A stretch of 64,000 bases of DNA from UBA2589 sp038120095 (GTDB taxonomy: Bacteria > Gemmatimonadota > Gemmatimonadetes > Longimicrobiales > Gaopeijiaceae), in NCBI GenBank assembly GCA_038120095.1, contig JAYOKZ010000012.1, forward strand, positions 12,158-76,157. Direction: 5' to 3'. Made by a program: the position numbers and the translations under genes. Below are positions 8,964 to 18,112 of this stretch, one piece after another. The notes under the pieces are model-generated. The model was not told the origin of the DNA, did no database searches, and saw only the letters and a program-made list of their open reading frames with translations. Each line of letters begins with the position of its first letter. Position 1 is the stretch's first letter.

Positions 8964-10368
8964 GGACAGGCTCCCCACGTAGAGCCTCGAGAAGCATGAC
9001 CCCCGTGCGATCGATCGAGCCGGCTCCCAGCGTGAGAATCACATCACCGGGCCGCGTCTCGGCCGCCACTTCGGCCGCCACCGAGTCGAGGTCGGCAACA
9101 TAGCGCACACCCGCAGCTCCGGCGCTGGTTGCCGCAGCGACGAGCGTCTGACCATCGACCCCGGGGATCGGCGCTTCACGTGCAGGATAAATGTCCGTGA
9201 GCCACACCTGGTCAGCCATCGACAGTGACGCTCCAAATCCACGAGCGAAGTCCCGCGTTCGGGAGTAGAGGTGCGGTTGGAAGACTGCGATCAGCCGTCG
9301 ACCCGGATACATGTCGCGGGCGGCTCGGAGCGCAGCGGTCAGCTCGGTCGGGTGGTGCGCGTAGTCGTCGATCACGACGGCACCGCCGGCCTCGCCCAGT
9401 AGCTGAAGTCGACGTCCGACACCACGGAATCCCGCGAGCGCTCGGAGGATCTCGTCCCACTGTGCACCCATGGCCCGAGCCGCAGCCGACGCAGCCAGAG
9501 CGTTCAGCAGGTTGTGGCGACCACCCATCGGCAAGCTGAGTTCGCCAGCGTCGGTGCCCTCTTCCCACACCCTTGCGTGGGTCACTCCTTGCCGGACCGT
9601 CACATCGGTCGCACGAAGCATCGACCCTGCAGATGTCCCGTACGTATAGCCTCCGGGTCCGATGGCCGGCAGAAGAGACGAGGCCCCGTGATCGTCGCCG
9701 CAGACAACGACCCGGCCGCCACCTCGGACCCCGGCCAGAAACTCGAGAAACCCCTGACGAACTCCATCCAGGTCACCGTAGATGTCGAGGTGATCGGCTT
9801 CGAGGTTGGTGATGACCGCGACATCGGGCGACAACGTGAGGAAGGAGCGGTCGTACTCGTCCGCCTCGACGACGAACGTCTCCCCTGCTCCGTACCGGAG
9901 ATTGCCACCCCACTCGGTCACCCGACCACCCACGAGCCCGGTCGGATCCAGTCCTGCCTCGGCAAGGATCCCCGTCGTCATCGCGGTCGTCGTCGTCTTG
10001 CCGTGCGTACCCGCAATGCCGACGACCCGACCACGTGCCACCCAGGTGCCCAGCGCTTCGGACCTCTTCATCACGGTGACACCTGCGCGCCTTGCGGCGA
10101 GAACCTCCGGATGATCCATGGAAACGGCAGCAGTGACGACGAGTGCGGCGGCACCCTCGACATGGTTCTCATCGTGCCCGACCGACACCGTGGCACCCAA
10201 TTCCGCGAGGGCTTTGAGGGCCTGACTGCTCGAGGAGTCACACCCCGTCACACGTCCCCCGCTGCGAAGCACGAGTTCGGCGAGCGGATACATACCCGCA
10301 CCACCCACGCCCATGAAGTGGACAGGGCGTTCAGCCGAGAGCGCCCGGAGATCCACGCGCACCCTCAT
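8956..10368 (-). CDS. murC: UDP-N-acetylmuramate--L-alanine ligase MurC
   Basis: MurC adds L-alanine to UDP-MurNAc in the cytoplasm. The 470-residue protein matches the family length. It has the N-terminal Rossmann motif HFMGVGGAGMYPLAEL, the ATP-binding GTHGKTTTTAM, the Mur-ligase segments VEADEYDRSFL and ITNLEADHLDIYGDL, and VIDDYAHHPTE in the C-terminal domain. The ATG at 10368 overlaps the murG stop as ATGA, so initiation is probably coupled. Confidence 0.97.
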   Translation of the reverse strand: MRVRVDLRALSAERPVHFMGVGGAGMYPLAELVLRSGGRVTGCDSSSSQALKALAELGATVSVGHDENHVEGAAALVVTAAVSMDHPEVLAARRAGVTVMKRSEALGTWVARGRVVGIAGTHGKTTTTAMTTGILAEAGLDPTGLVGGRVTEWGGNLRYGAGETFVVEADEYDRSFLTLSPDVAVITNLEADHLDIYGDLDGVRQGFLEFLAGVRGGGRVVVCGDDHGASSLLPAIGPGGYTYGTSAGSMLRATDVTVRQGVTHARVWEEGTDAGELSLPMGGRHNLLNALAASAAARAMGAQWDEILRALAGFRGVGRRLQLLGEAGGAVVIDDYAHHPTELTAALRAARDMYPGRRLIAVFQPHLYSRTRDFARGFGASLSMADQVWLTDIYPAREAPIPGVDGQTLVAAATSAGAAGVRYVADLDSVAAEVAAETRPGDVILTLGAGSIDRTGVMLLEALRGEPVHA

Positions 10369-11522
10369 GCGGCGCGCCTCACGTCGGGCAGCAGTGTCGC
10401 GATATCCGCAGCGATCTCCCTGGTCGCGAGCGGGCGCGCGCGCTCCGAGGCACGGGCGCTCATGGTCGCGAGCAGCTCGACATCTCCGGTCACGGAAGCG
10501 ATCACCCGAGCCAGTCGCGATGGGGTGAGTTCATTCTGCGGAATGACACGTGCGGCACCCGCGGCCTCGAGCGCCCTGGCATTGTGCATCTGGTGGTTCT
10601 CCGCCGCGGTCGGCAGCGGTACCAGGATCGCTGGAAGGCCCTGATTCATGAGTTCCGCCGTCGTCATCGCACCGGCACGCGTCAGGGCGAGATCCGAAGC
10701 GGCGAGCGCAGCCGGAATGTCCTCGATGTAAGGCAGAAGATGAATCCACTCGGGCGACCCAACGCGCTCCAACGCGTCTCGCACGCCGGAGAAGTGTTTT
10801 CTCCCGGTCGACCAGAGGAGGTGGAGAACCGCCGGTCGCTCAAGGGCGCCCCGGGCAACCTCGCTTACGTAAGCAGTCAATCCTTGGTTCAGCGCCAGCG
10901 AGCCCTGGCTGCCTCCGCTCACGAACGTCAGGGTCACCTCGTCCGGAACGCCGAACGCGCGTCGAGCCTCAGTCCGCGGCGCCGACGAACGCGACCGGAC
11001 CGGATTGCCGCTGACAACGCAATGCGGTCCGCCAAGCGGTAGCCGGCCGATCGCCTCCGGATACGCCACATGGACACGCGCCGCGAAGCGCGTCAGAAGG
11101 CGCGTCACCGCTCCGGGTACGGAATTCTGCTCCTGCAGCACCAGGGGTACGCCCATCAATCCAGCCATGATTCCCGCGGCCGCACCCGCGTACCCCCCGG
11201 TGACGACGACAACAGCCGGACGCAGGCGAAGGAACAACTGCGCGACCCGCACAAGCCCCCCGGTGAGCCCGCCCACGGCACGCAGCACGCTCCCCGGGCG
11301 GCTGCGGTCAATCCCCGAGACCTGGAGAAGGAGATGGTCCTCCGAGCGCTCCGGAAGAACGCGAGCCTCGATCCCGCGACGGGCACCCACGAAGAAGACC
11401 CGCACGTCCGGGCGGACCCTGCGAATTTCATCGGCGATCGCAATCGCCGGATAGAGGTGTCCACCCGTCCCCCCACCGGACACCACGACCACCTCTCCAC
11501 CCGTGCCTCGCGTATCAGACAT
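10365..11522 (-). CDS. murG: UDP-GlcNAc:undecaprenyl-PP-MurNAc-pentapeptide GlcNAc transferase MurG
   Basis: MurG is a GT28 glycosyltransferase that converts lipid I to lipid II on the inner face of the cytoplasmic membrane. The 385-residue product has the glycine-rich loop VVSGGGTGGHLYPA at the N-terminus. A second glycine loop, SGGSQGSLALNQ, lies mid-protein. The sequence SDLALTRAGAMTTAEL and the loop LPTAAENHQMHNA in the C-terminal domain bind UDP-GlcNAc. The ATG at 11522 overlaps the end of ftsW by 8 bases. A longer in-frame start at 11549 would extend further into ftsW and is less likely. Confidence 0.96.
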   Translation of the reverse strand: MSDTRGTGGEVVVVSGGGTGGHLYPAIAIADEIRRVRPDVRVFFVGARRGIEARVLPERSEDHLLLQVSGIDRSRPGSVLRAVGGLTGGLVRVAQLFLRLRPAVVVVTGGYAGAAAGIMAGLMGVPLVLQEQNSVPGAVTRLLTRFAARVHVAYPEAIGRLPLGGPHCVVSGNPVRSRSSAPRTEARRAFGVPDEVTLTFVSGGSQGSLALNQGLTAYVSEVARGALERPAVLHLLWSTGRKHFSGVRDALERVGSPEWIHLLPYIEDIPAALAASDLALTRAGAMTTAELMNQGLPAILVPLPTAAENHQMHNARALEAAGAARVIPQNELTPSRLARVIASVTGDVELLATMSARASERARPLATREIAADIATLLPDVRRAA

Positions 11523-12693
11523 GGGCGGCCTTCCCACCCGGACCAGCACGGGCCACCGACATCAGAATCCCCAGCGCGATCAGCGTAATGATCAGGTTCG
11601 ACCGGCCGTACGACATGAGCGGAAGGGCCAGGCCGGTCGCAGGCGCGAGGGCCAGACCAACGGCCATGTGCAACCCCGCCTGAAGTGCGATGAGACTCGT
11701 ACAACCGACCGCAAGGAGCTCGCCGAACAGGTCCGGGGCACGGCTCGCGATTCGGAATCCGACAAGAACGAGGGCCGCGTAGACCACCACGACCAGTCCG
11801 ATACCGATGAAACCCCACTCCTCACCGATCATGGCGAAGATGAAATCGTTGTGAGCTTCCGGCAGAAAGCCGTGCTTCTGCTGGCCCTCGCCGAAACCGA
11901 CGCCGCGAATGCCCCCGGATCCAAACCCGATCAGGGACTGCTTGACCTGATATCCCGCTCCTGCCGGATCGGCCAGCTGACCGACGAACACCTCGACACG
12001 CTCCCATCGGTAGGGCGCGCGAAGAAGGAGGTAGAGCACCGGGGTCGCGAGGGCACCGAGGAATGCGAAGTGCGCGACTCTCGCACCCGCAGAGAAGACG
12101 ATGATGACGCCCAGAGTGGCCACGACAAGCGCAGTCGACAGGTCGGGGGCGAGCGTCACGAGACCGATGATGACGCCCCACACGGCGAGGAACGGGCCCA
12201 GCCCCCGCCGAAGCGACTGGAAGTGAGGCACTTTGCGGACCGCCATCGCGGACGACCACACGATGATCGCAATCTTGGCGATCTCCGAAGGCTGGATCGT
12301 GACCCCGACGCGCAACCAACGGCGGGCGCCGTTGATCTCGGGCGCGATCCCATGGGTCCACGGCAGTACGCACAGCGTGAGCATCGCCGCACTCAGGACT
12401 ACGAGCGGCCAAGCCAGCTGCCCCCAGTATCGGTAGGGCATCCAAGCGCAGAACACGAGCAGCGCGAGCCCCAGAATGGCTCCAGCTCCCTGCCGAGCGA
12501 CATAAAACGTGTCGGCGACCCCCTGACTCAGGGCGAAGACCGACGACGCGCTGTACAACGTGACGAGACCAAACGAGAGCACGACGAGCGTGAGTCCCAT
12601 GACGGCCGCAGCCTCCCAGCCCCGGCCGAGGCCGGAATCCGGCAGCCGGGCCGGCCCAAGGGGCGCGACATCCACGGGCCGCGCCATCCTCAT
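11515..12693 (-). CDS. ftsW: Septal peptidoglycan polymerase FtsW (SEDS family)
   Basis: FtsW is the SEDS glycosyltransferase that polymerises lipid II together with its class B penicillin-binding protein, here FtsI. The 392-residue product has about ten membrane segments. Signatures include NGARRWLRVGVTIQPSE, KIAIIVWSS, the long periplasmic loop GSGGIRGVGFGEGQQKHGFL with the following PEAHNDFIFAMIGEEWG, and PLMSYGRSNL near the C-terminus. The last motif usually reads SYGGSS, so Arg replaces Gly here. The gene overlaps murD by ATGA and murG by 8 bases. Confidence 0.96.
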   Translation of the reverse strand: MRMARPVDVAPLGPARLPDSGLGRGWEAAAVMGLTLVVLSFGLVTLYSASSVFALSQGVADTFYVARQGAGAILGLALLVFCAWMPYRYWGQLAWPLVVLSAAMLTLCVLPWTHGIAPEINGARRWLRVGVTIQPSEIAKIAIIVWSSAMAVRKVPHFQSLRRGLGPFLAVWGVIIGLVTLAPDLSTALVVATLGVIIVFSAGARVAHFAFLGALATPVLYLLLRAPYRWERVEVFVGQLADPAGAGYQVKQSLIGFGSGGIRGVGFGEGQQKHGFLPEAHNDFIFAMIGEEWGFIGIGLVVVVYAALVLVGFRIASRAPDLFGELLAVGCTSLIALQAGLHMAVGLALAPATGLALPLMSYGRSNLIITLIALGILMSVARAGPGGKAAHV

Positions 12694-14099
12694 GCAGCCG
12701 CCTGAGCGAGGCGGGTGAAGTGCCGACCACGATGCTCGTAGCTGTCGTACATATCGAAGCTCGAGCAGGCCGGCGAGAGCAGCACCGCGTCACCCACGCG
12801 CGCAACAGCACGTGCACGCTCGACCACCTTGTCGAGCGTTCCGGTCACGAGATGGATGGACGGAGTGGGGCGAGACGACTCAAGCGTCTCGATCGAGTCG
12901 GCCACCGGCACTCCGATCGCTGAGCTCAACTCGTGTGCGGCACGCGATCCTGCAGCTCCATATGCGATGACGATGCGGGAATACTCCGTGACGGCTGCAG
13001 CGAGCTGACCGAAGTCCTCCCCCTTGTCTTTCCCTCCGACCAGCAGGATCACGGGTCGATCCAGACTGGTCAGTGCACTCAGAGTTGCGGCGACGTTGGT
13101 CGCCTTCGAGTCATTGATCCACAGGACGCCATCGAACTCGCCGACTGCTTCCATGCGATGGGGCAACGCCCTCGCCGATCCGAGTCCCGCCGAGATGCCT
13201 CCCGTCCCGGCGCCGGCCAGGCGAGCCACGAGCGCCGCGGCCAGCGCGTTCTTCACGTTGTGCGCGCCAAGCAGAGGGAGATCCGTGCGGGGCAGCAGCG
13301 GTTCGATTTCTCCGCGGAGCCGAAGAATCAATTCCCCGTCCGAGACGAAGGCGCTGGACTCGTCTCCATCTCCAAAAAAGAAGCGCCGACCCGGCGCATC
13401 CCCGGCGAGTCGCGCCACCGAGTCATCTGCCGCCGGAAGGACCCAGAGACTCTGGTCCGTGGCGTGATCAAAGAGCCGCGCCTTGTCCGCATAGTAGGCT
13501 TCGACAGACGCGTAGCGGTCCAGATGGTCGGGAGAGAGATTCGTCACCACCCCGATATCCGGGCGAAATGTCTTCACCCCGGCGAGCTGGAATGAGCTCA
13601 TCTCGAGCACGATCCAGTCCGGCGGGTCTTCACGGCGCGCGAGGTCCGACGCCGCGGGAGCCAGCCCTCCCCCGACATTCCCGCCAGCTGCGGAGCGTAG
13701 GCCTGACGCGTGCAGCAGGTGATCCACCAGAAGCGTCGTCGTGGTTTTGCCATTGGTACCGGTGATCCCGATCAGTGAACCATCGAAGAACCGGCAGGCG
13801 AACTCGGGCTCCGAGATCCAACTGACTCCTCGTTCCACGAGTTCTCGCAGCACTGGAGCGTTGGGCGAGATACCGGGGCTGGCGACGACGAGGTCGGCAG
13901 CGACCATCCGATCGATGTCGTGTCGTCCCAGCTCGACTTCGACCTGGTCTCCGAGGTGGGCTCCACGAGCTGCAACTGCATCATCCGTGCGCGAATCCGA
14001 GACATAGACGTCTCCTCCCTTTTCAACAGCCAATCGTGCGGCGGCGACTCCGCTCGCACCGAGGCCGATGACAGCCACATTCATTCCATGCAAATCCAT
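12690..14099 (-). CDS. murD: UDP-N-acetylmuramoylalanine--D-glutamate ligase MurD
   Basis: MurD adds D-glutamate to UDP-MurNAc-L-Ala. The 469-residue product begins MDLHGMNVAVIGLGASGVAA (UDP-binding Rossmann region). It then has GITGTNGKTTTTLL (ATP loop), VLEMSSFQL, TNLSPDHLDRY and LWINDSKATN, all typical of MurD. The start at ATG 14099 follows a GGGGAT-like site. ATG 14084 is a possible internal start. The frame runs open upstream into mraY but without family similarity. It is separated from mraY by 40 bases, the widest gap between mraZ and ftsW. Confidence 0.95.
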   Translation of the reverse strand: MDLHGMNVAVIGLGASGVAAARLAVEKGGDVYVSDSRTDDAVAARGAHLGDQVEVELGRHDIDRMVAADLVVASPGISPNAPVLRELVERGVSWISEPEFACRFFDGSLIGITGTNGKTTTTLLVDHLLHASGLRSAAGGNVGGGLAPAASDLARREDPPDWIVLEMSSFQLAGVKTFRPDIGVVTNLSPDHLDRYASVEAYYADKARLFDHATDQSLWVLPAADDSVARLAGDAPGRRFFFGDGDESSAFVSDGELILRLRGEIEPLLPRTDLPLLGAHNVKNALAAALVARLAGAGTGGISAGLGSARALPHRMEAVGEFDGVLWINDSKATNVAATLSALTSLDRPVILLVGGKDKGEDFGQLAAAVTEYSRIVIAYGAAGSRAAHELSSAIGVPVADSIETLESSRPTPSIHLVTGTLDKVVERARAVARVGDAVLLSPACSSFDMYDSYEHRGRHFTRLAQAAA

Positions 14100-14139
14100 C
14101 AGGCCACATCCCCGAAACGCACGTCCGCACCATAGCCGC

Positions 14140-15246
14140 TCACCGGATCTTGAGTGTGCTGAACGCGACCATCGCGAACAGAACGCCGACGATCCAGAAG
14201 CGGATGACGACCGTGGTTTCGGACCATCCGAGCTTCTCGAAGTGGTGGTGGATGGGGGCCATCCTGAAGACACGCCTCCCCTCTCCGAAGCGCCGCTTCG
14301 TGTACTTGAACCATCCCTTCTGCACGATCACCGACAGCGTTTCGAGGACGAAGACGCCGCCGACGATGACGAGGAGGAATTCGGCCTTCAGGAGGATCGC
14401 CATGACGCCCAGCGCGCCTCCCATGCCCAGCGATCCGGTGTCGCCCATGAACACGTCGGCCGGGTACGAGTTGAACCAGAGAAAGCCCAACGCCCCACCA
14501 GCCAGTGCGAGGGCGAAAATCGTCAGTTCTCCGGCGCCCGGCAGATAGAAGAAGCCGAGGTATTGAGAGGTATCGACTCGGCCTGCGATGTAGGCAAAGA
14601 TCCCCAGTGTCGCAGCAGCGATCGCGGTGAGCCCGGCCGCAAGGCCATCAAGGCCGTCGGTCAGATTCACCGCGTTGGACGACCCCGACACGACCACGCC
14701 GGTGAAGACGATGAAGACCGGCACCGAGAAGACAGCGGCGACGTCGGCGAAGAATGGGACCGTCGTCCATGTCGTCGGGTGATCTGAGATCGGGTGCCAG
14801 ATCAGGAACGCGCCGAGCGCCAGCCCGAACGTCCACTGCCCCACCATCTTGTACCGAGCGACGAGGCCGGTCGTCTTGCCCTGAACGACCTTCAGATAGT
14901 CGTCGAGAAAGCCGATCGCGCCCATCCATAGAAGCGATACGAGCGCCAGGACGGTGTAGGGGTTATCCAGGCGTGCCCACAGGAGTGTCGAGACGGTCGT
15001 CGCGAGAATGATGATGATCCCACCCATGGTGGGGGTCCCCGACTTGGCCAGGTGCGTCTCAGGTCCAACATCGCGCACGACCTGACCTACGTTCGCGCGC
15101 TGCAGGCGACGAATCACCATGGGTCCGAGGGCGAAGGCGATCACGAGGGCCGTGACCACTGCTCCTGCGGTTCGAAACGATATGTAGACAAATACGTTCA
15201 GCGGGGAAAAGACGTCGGTCAGTCCGGGCAGCAGGTGGGCGAGCAT
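14140..15246 (-). CDS. mraY: Phospho-N-acetylmuramoyl-pentapeptide-transferase MraY
   Basis: MraY makes lipid I by transferring phospho-MurNAc-pentapeptide to undecaprenyl phosphate. The 368-residue, ten-span membrane protein has the family hallmarks HLAKSGTPTMGG near the N-terminus, GFLDDYLKV (Mg-binding Asp pair), NAVNLTDGLDGLAAG, and FMGDTGSLGMGG. The HHHFEKLGWSET loop lies near the C-terminus. The ATG at 15246 shares one base with the murF stop (TGATG). Assignment is unambiguous. Confidence 0.97.
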   Translation of the reverse strand: MLAHLLPGLTDVFSPLNVFVYISFRTAGAVVTALVIAFALGPMVIRRLQRANVGQVVRDVGPETHLAKSGTPTMGGIIIILATTVSTLLWARLDNPYTVLALVSLLWMGAIGFLDDYLKVVQGKTTGLVARYKMVGQWTFGLALGAFLIWHPISDHPTTWTTVPFFADVAAVFSVPVFIVFTGVVVSGSSNAVNLTDGLDGLAAGLTAIAAATLGIFAYIAGRVDTSQYLGFFYLPGAGELTIFALALAGGALGFLWFNSYPADVFMGDTGSLGMGGALGVMAILLKAEFLLVIVGGVFVLETLSVIVQKGWFKYTKRRFGEGRRVFRMAPIHHHFEKLGWSETTVVIRFWIVGVLFAMVAFSTLKIR

Positions 15247-16637
15247 CAGGCTTCCATCCCATCGACCGGTGAGCCAAAATCGGCCTCCAGGCGGGTCAGA
15301 AGGTTCTCGAGCGCAATCCCCCGCGAAGCCTTCAGCAGGATGATTTCCCGTCCATCGAGTCGCTCCAGAAGACTCGGGTACGCACTCTGCCAGTCTGCAC
15401 CGACGATGAGGCGCTCGTCTCGAAGACCGGCATCCAGGGCCGCATCCGCGAAGGCTCCCGTCGCCACGATGACATCGATGTTCCGGTCGACCGTCTCCCG
15501 AAGCACTCGGGCGTGCAATTCAGCCGTCGCATCTCCGAGTTCGAGCATCGATCCCAGCACTGCGACCTTGCGTCCAATGACCGCCTGATCCTCGAGGACG
15601 TCGAGTGAGGCCCGTACGCTTTGAGGATTCGCGTTGTAGCAGTCGACGATCAGGGTCAAGTCCCCGATGCGCTGGAATTCTCCCCTCATCGAACCCATTC
15701 GAGCCGAGCCAAGCCCACGAATCGCCTCGCGGTCGGGGACGTTGAGAATGTCCGCCACCGTCAGGGCGAGGAGAGCGTTTGACACCGCATGGCGACCGAC
15801 CATCGGCGCCGTGACCCGCTGACCTCGCCAGTCAAAGCTGTACCGCCCGAACACGTCGACCTCTGCATTCCGAGGCCGTGCATCTGCGTCCGAGCGCTCA
15901 CTCCATCCGACGATTTTCACCTGAGAGCAGATCGCCCCGGCTCGCTCTGCCAGCCGCGGAGGTTCGTCACCGACGATGCAACGACCGCCGTCGACCATCC
16001 CACGGAGAATGTCGAGCTTTTCCGACAGCACTCCCTCGAGCGAGCCCAGTTTCTCGAGGTGGCTTTCGCCGACCGTCGTGATCACCGCAACATCGGGCTT
16101 CGCGATCTGGACAAGCGCCCGAATTTCTCCGGGCTCATTCGTACCGAGCTCGAGAACCACCGCCTCCACCTGCTCGGGAGTCTGGAGCAGCGTGAGGGGC
16201 ATCCCGATTCGATTATTCAGGTTCCCGGCCGTCGCGTGTACTCGGTACGTCTCGCTCAGCGCCGCGGCTGTCATATCCTTCGTAGTAGTCTTACCGGACG
16301 AACCCGTAATCGCGACGACCGGCGCGACAATCTGCTGACGACGCCACGCGGCCAGACGGCCGAGTGCTACGAGAGTGTCGGAGACCGGGTAGAGTCGACC
16401 TTCCGGGTCACCCGCGGCCGGGCGCGATACCACCGCCCCCCCTGCCCCCCTCGAGAAGGCTTCGGCTACGAAATCATGACCGTCGAAGCGTTCCCCGACG
16501 AGGGCCACATACAGGTCACCTTTCACGATGGACCGGGAGTCCGTGGAAACACCCGAGTACTCCACGTCCGGCAGAGTCAGATCGGCTCGCATGCCGAGAG
16601 CCTGCCGAACGGAAGCGTCATTCCACAGGAAGGCCAT
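15246..16637 (-). CDS. murF: UDP-MurNAc-tripeptide--D-alanyl-D-alanine ligase MurF
   Basis: MurF completes the cytoplasmic pentapeptide precursor by adding D-Ala-D-Ala. The 463-residue product has VAITGSSGKTTTKDMTA (ATP loop), ATAGNLNNRIGMPLTLL, VLELGTNEPGEI, ITTVGESHLEKLGS and VDCYNANPQSVRASL, a MurF-diagnostic segment. It sits between murE and mraY with a one-base TGATG overlap on both sides. No ddl gene is in the window, so the D-Ala-D-Ala ligase must be encoded elsewhere. Confidence 0.96.
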   Translation of the reverse strand: MAFLWNDASVRQALGMRADLTLPDVEYSGVSTDSRSIVKGDLYVALVGERFDGHDFVAEAFSRGAGGAVVSRPAAGDPEGRLYPVSDTLVALGRLAAWRRQQIVAPVVAITGSSGKTTTKDMTAAALSETYRVHATAGNLNNRIGMPLTLLQTPEQVEAVVLELGTNEPGEIRALVQIAKPDVAVITTVGESHLEKLGSLEGVLSEKLDILRGMVDGGRCIVGDEPPRLAERAGAICSQVKIVGWSERSDADARPRNAEVDVFGRYSFDWRGQRVTAPMVGRHAVSNALLALTVADILNVPDREAIRGLGSARMGSMRGEFQRIGDLTLIVDCYNANPQSVRASLDVLEDQAVIGRKVAVLGSMLELGDATAELHARVLRETVDRNIDVIVATGAFADAALDAGLRDERLIVGADWQSAYPSLLERLDGREIILLKASRGIALENLLTRLEADFGSPVDGMEA

Positions 16638-18112
16638 CAGAGAATCCCGAGCTCACGCAGCGTGTCACGGGCGATGCCGGCTTCGTCGAACGGCCGTTTC
16701 TCGGAACCGATGACCTGGTAGGTCTCGTGCCCTTTCCCAGCGAGCACGACCGTGTCACCGGGTCGCGCCGCCTCCAATGCCGCGCGGATCGCAGCACGCC
16801 GGTCCGTCAGGCGGATGAACTCCATCGAGCCCATGCCCTCCACGAGATCCTCGATGATCGAGTCGGGATCCTCACTTCGAGGGTTATCGGAGGTCAGAAC
16901 GGCGACATCGGCCATCCTTGCAACGGCCTCCGCCATGGGCTTGCGCTTGCTGCGGTCCCGGTCCCCGCCCGCCCCGAACAGGACGATCAGTCGGCCCGGA
17001 GTCAGCGGTCGGAGCGCACCCAAGGCTCCCTCCAACGCCGCAGGCGTGTGCGCGAAATCGATCAGAACCGCGAATGGCTCGGTCACGACCGCCTCGAGAC
17101 GGCCCTTCACTTGCGGAGCGGTGCCAAGTCGGGCCGCTACGACCGAGGGTGCAACCCCCAGAGCCACCGCAGCCGAGGCAGCCGCGAGAGCGTTCTCCAC
17201 GTTGTACCGTCCCACGAGGGGAAGCTCCACAGCGAATGCCTCGCCGGGAGTCACGAGGGTGAAGGAACTGCCCGCCGCGCCAAGGCGAATTTCGCGCGCG
17301 TACATGTCGGCGGATCCCTCGAGCGAGTACGTCGTGACGCGACGCCCGCCAGCTTCGAGACCTTTCCATGCCTCGGCATCGGCATTCACCACGATCGTAC
17401 CATCGGGTGAGACCAGTTCCACCAGCCCCAGTTTTGCCGCTCCATAGGCGGCCAGGTCACCGTGGTAGTCGAGGTGGTCCCGCGACAGGTTGGTGAAGAC
17501 CGCAACCTGAAAATCAACTCCATCCAGCCGATGCTGGTGCAGCGCGTGCGAGGAGGCCTCGAGCACCACCGTATCGCACCCCTTGTCGGCCAGGTCGCGC
17601 AGCCAAAGCGTGATCTGCACCGGGCCGGGGGTGGTGAGGCCCACGGTTCCCGGACGAATACCATCGGGGTCCCGCAGACCGAGCGTACCGATCACGGCCG
17701 CCACCCGCTCCGGGGAGACAAGGTGCTGAATGAGCATCGACGTGGTGGTCTTCCCATTCGTTCCGGTCACACCCACGACCGCCATGGCTGCGCTCGGAAA
17801 GCCGAGCACTGCATTCGCGGCCAGTGGTGCGGCACGGCGGCCATCTCGGACCACCAGCTGGGGGACAGCGGCATCGACCGGGCGCTCCACCATCAACGCC
17901 GACGCACCCCGCTCCAGGGCTTGCTCCACGTGATCGTGCGCGTCGAAGTGCAGGCCCTTCCAGGCCAGGAAGAGTTCATTCGCCCCGATGGTCCGCGAAT
18001 CCTGAGAGACACCCCGAATGACGAGATCCTCCGACCCGCGGACCTCGGTCAGGAGGCCAGCAGCCCGGAGGACGTCTTCCACCGCACGCAGAGTGGCATA
18101 CGACTCAGTCAT
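16637..18112 (-). CDS. murE: UDP-MurNAc-L-Ala-D-Glu ligase MurE (diaminopimelate-type likely)
   Basis: MurE adds the third amino acid of the peptide stem. The 491-residue product has GVTGTNGKTTTSMLIQHL (ATP loop), LEASSHALHQHRLDG, FTNLSRDHLDYHGD and VDFAHTPAAL. The C-terminal segment LTSDNPRSEDP includes DNPR, the sequence associated with meso-diaminopimelate specificity, which indicates DAP-type peptidoglycan. The start at ATG 18112 overlaps the ftsI end by 8 bases, and a start at 18148 in the same frame is less likely. Confidence 0.96.
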   Translation of the reverse strand: MTESYATLRAVEDVLRAAGLLTEVRGSEDLVIRGVSQDSRTIGANELFLAWKGLHFDAHDHVEQALERGASALMVERPVDAAVPQLVVRDGRRAAPLAANAVLGFPSAAMAVVGVTGTNGKTTTSMLIQHLVSPERVAAVIGTLGLRDPDGIRPGTVGLTTPGPVQITLWLRDLADKGCDTVVLEASSHALHQHRLDGVDFQVAVFTNLSRDHLDYHGDLAAYGAAKLGLVELVSPDGTIVVNADAEAWKGLEAGGRRVTTYSLEGSADMYAREIRLGAAGSSFTLVTPGEAFAVELPLVGRYNVENALAAASAAVALGVAPSVVAARLGTAPQVKGRLEAVVTEPFAVLIDFAHTPAALEGALGALRPLTPGRLIVLFGAGGDRDRSKRKPMAEAVARMADVAVLTSDNPRSEDPDSIIEDLVEGMGSMEFIRLTDRRAAIRAALEAARPGDTVVLAGKGHETYQVIGSEKRPFDEAGIARDTLRELGIL

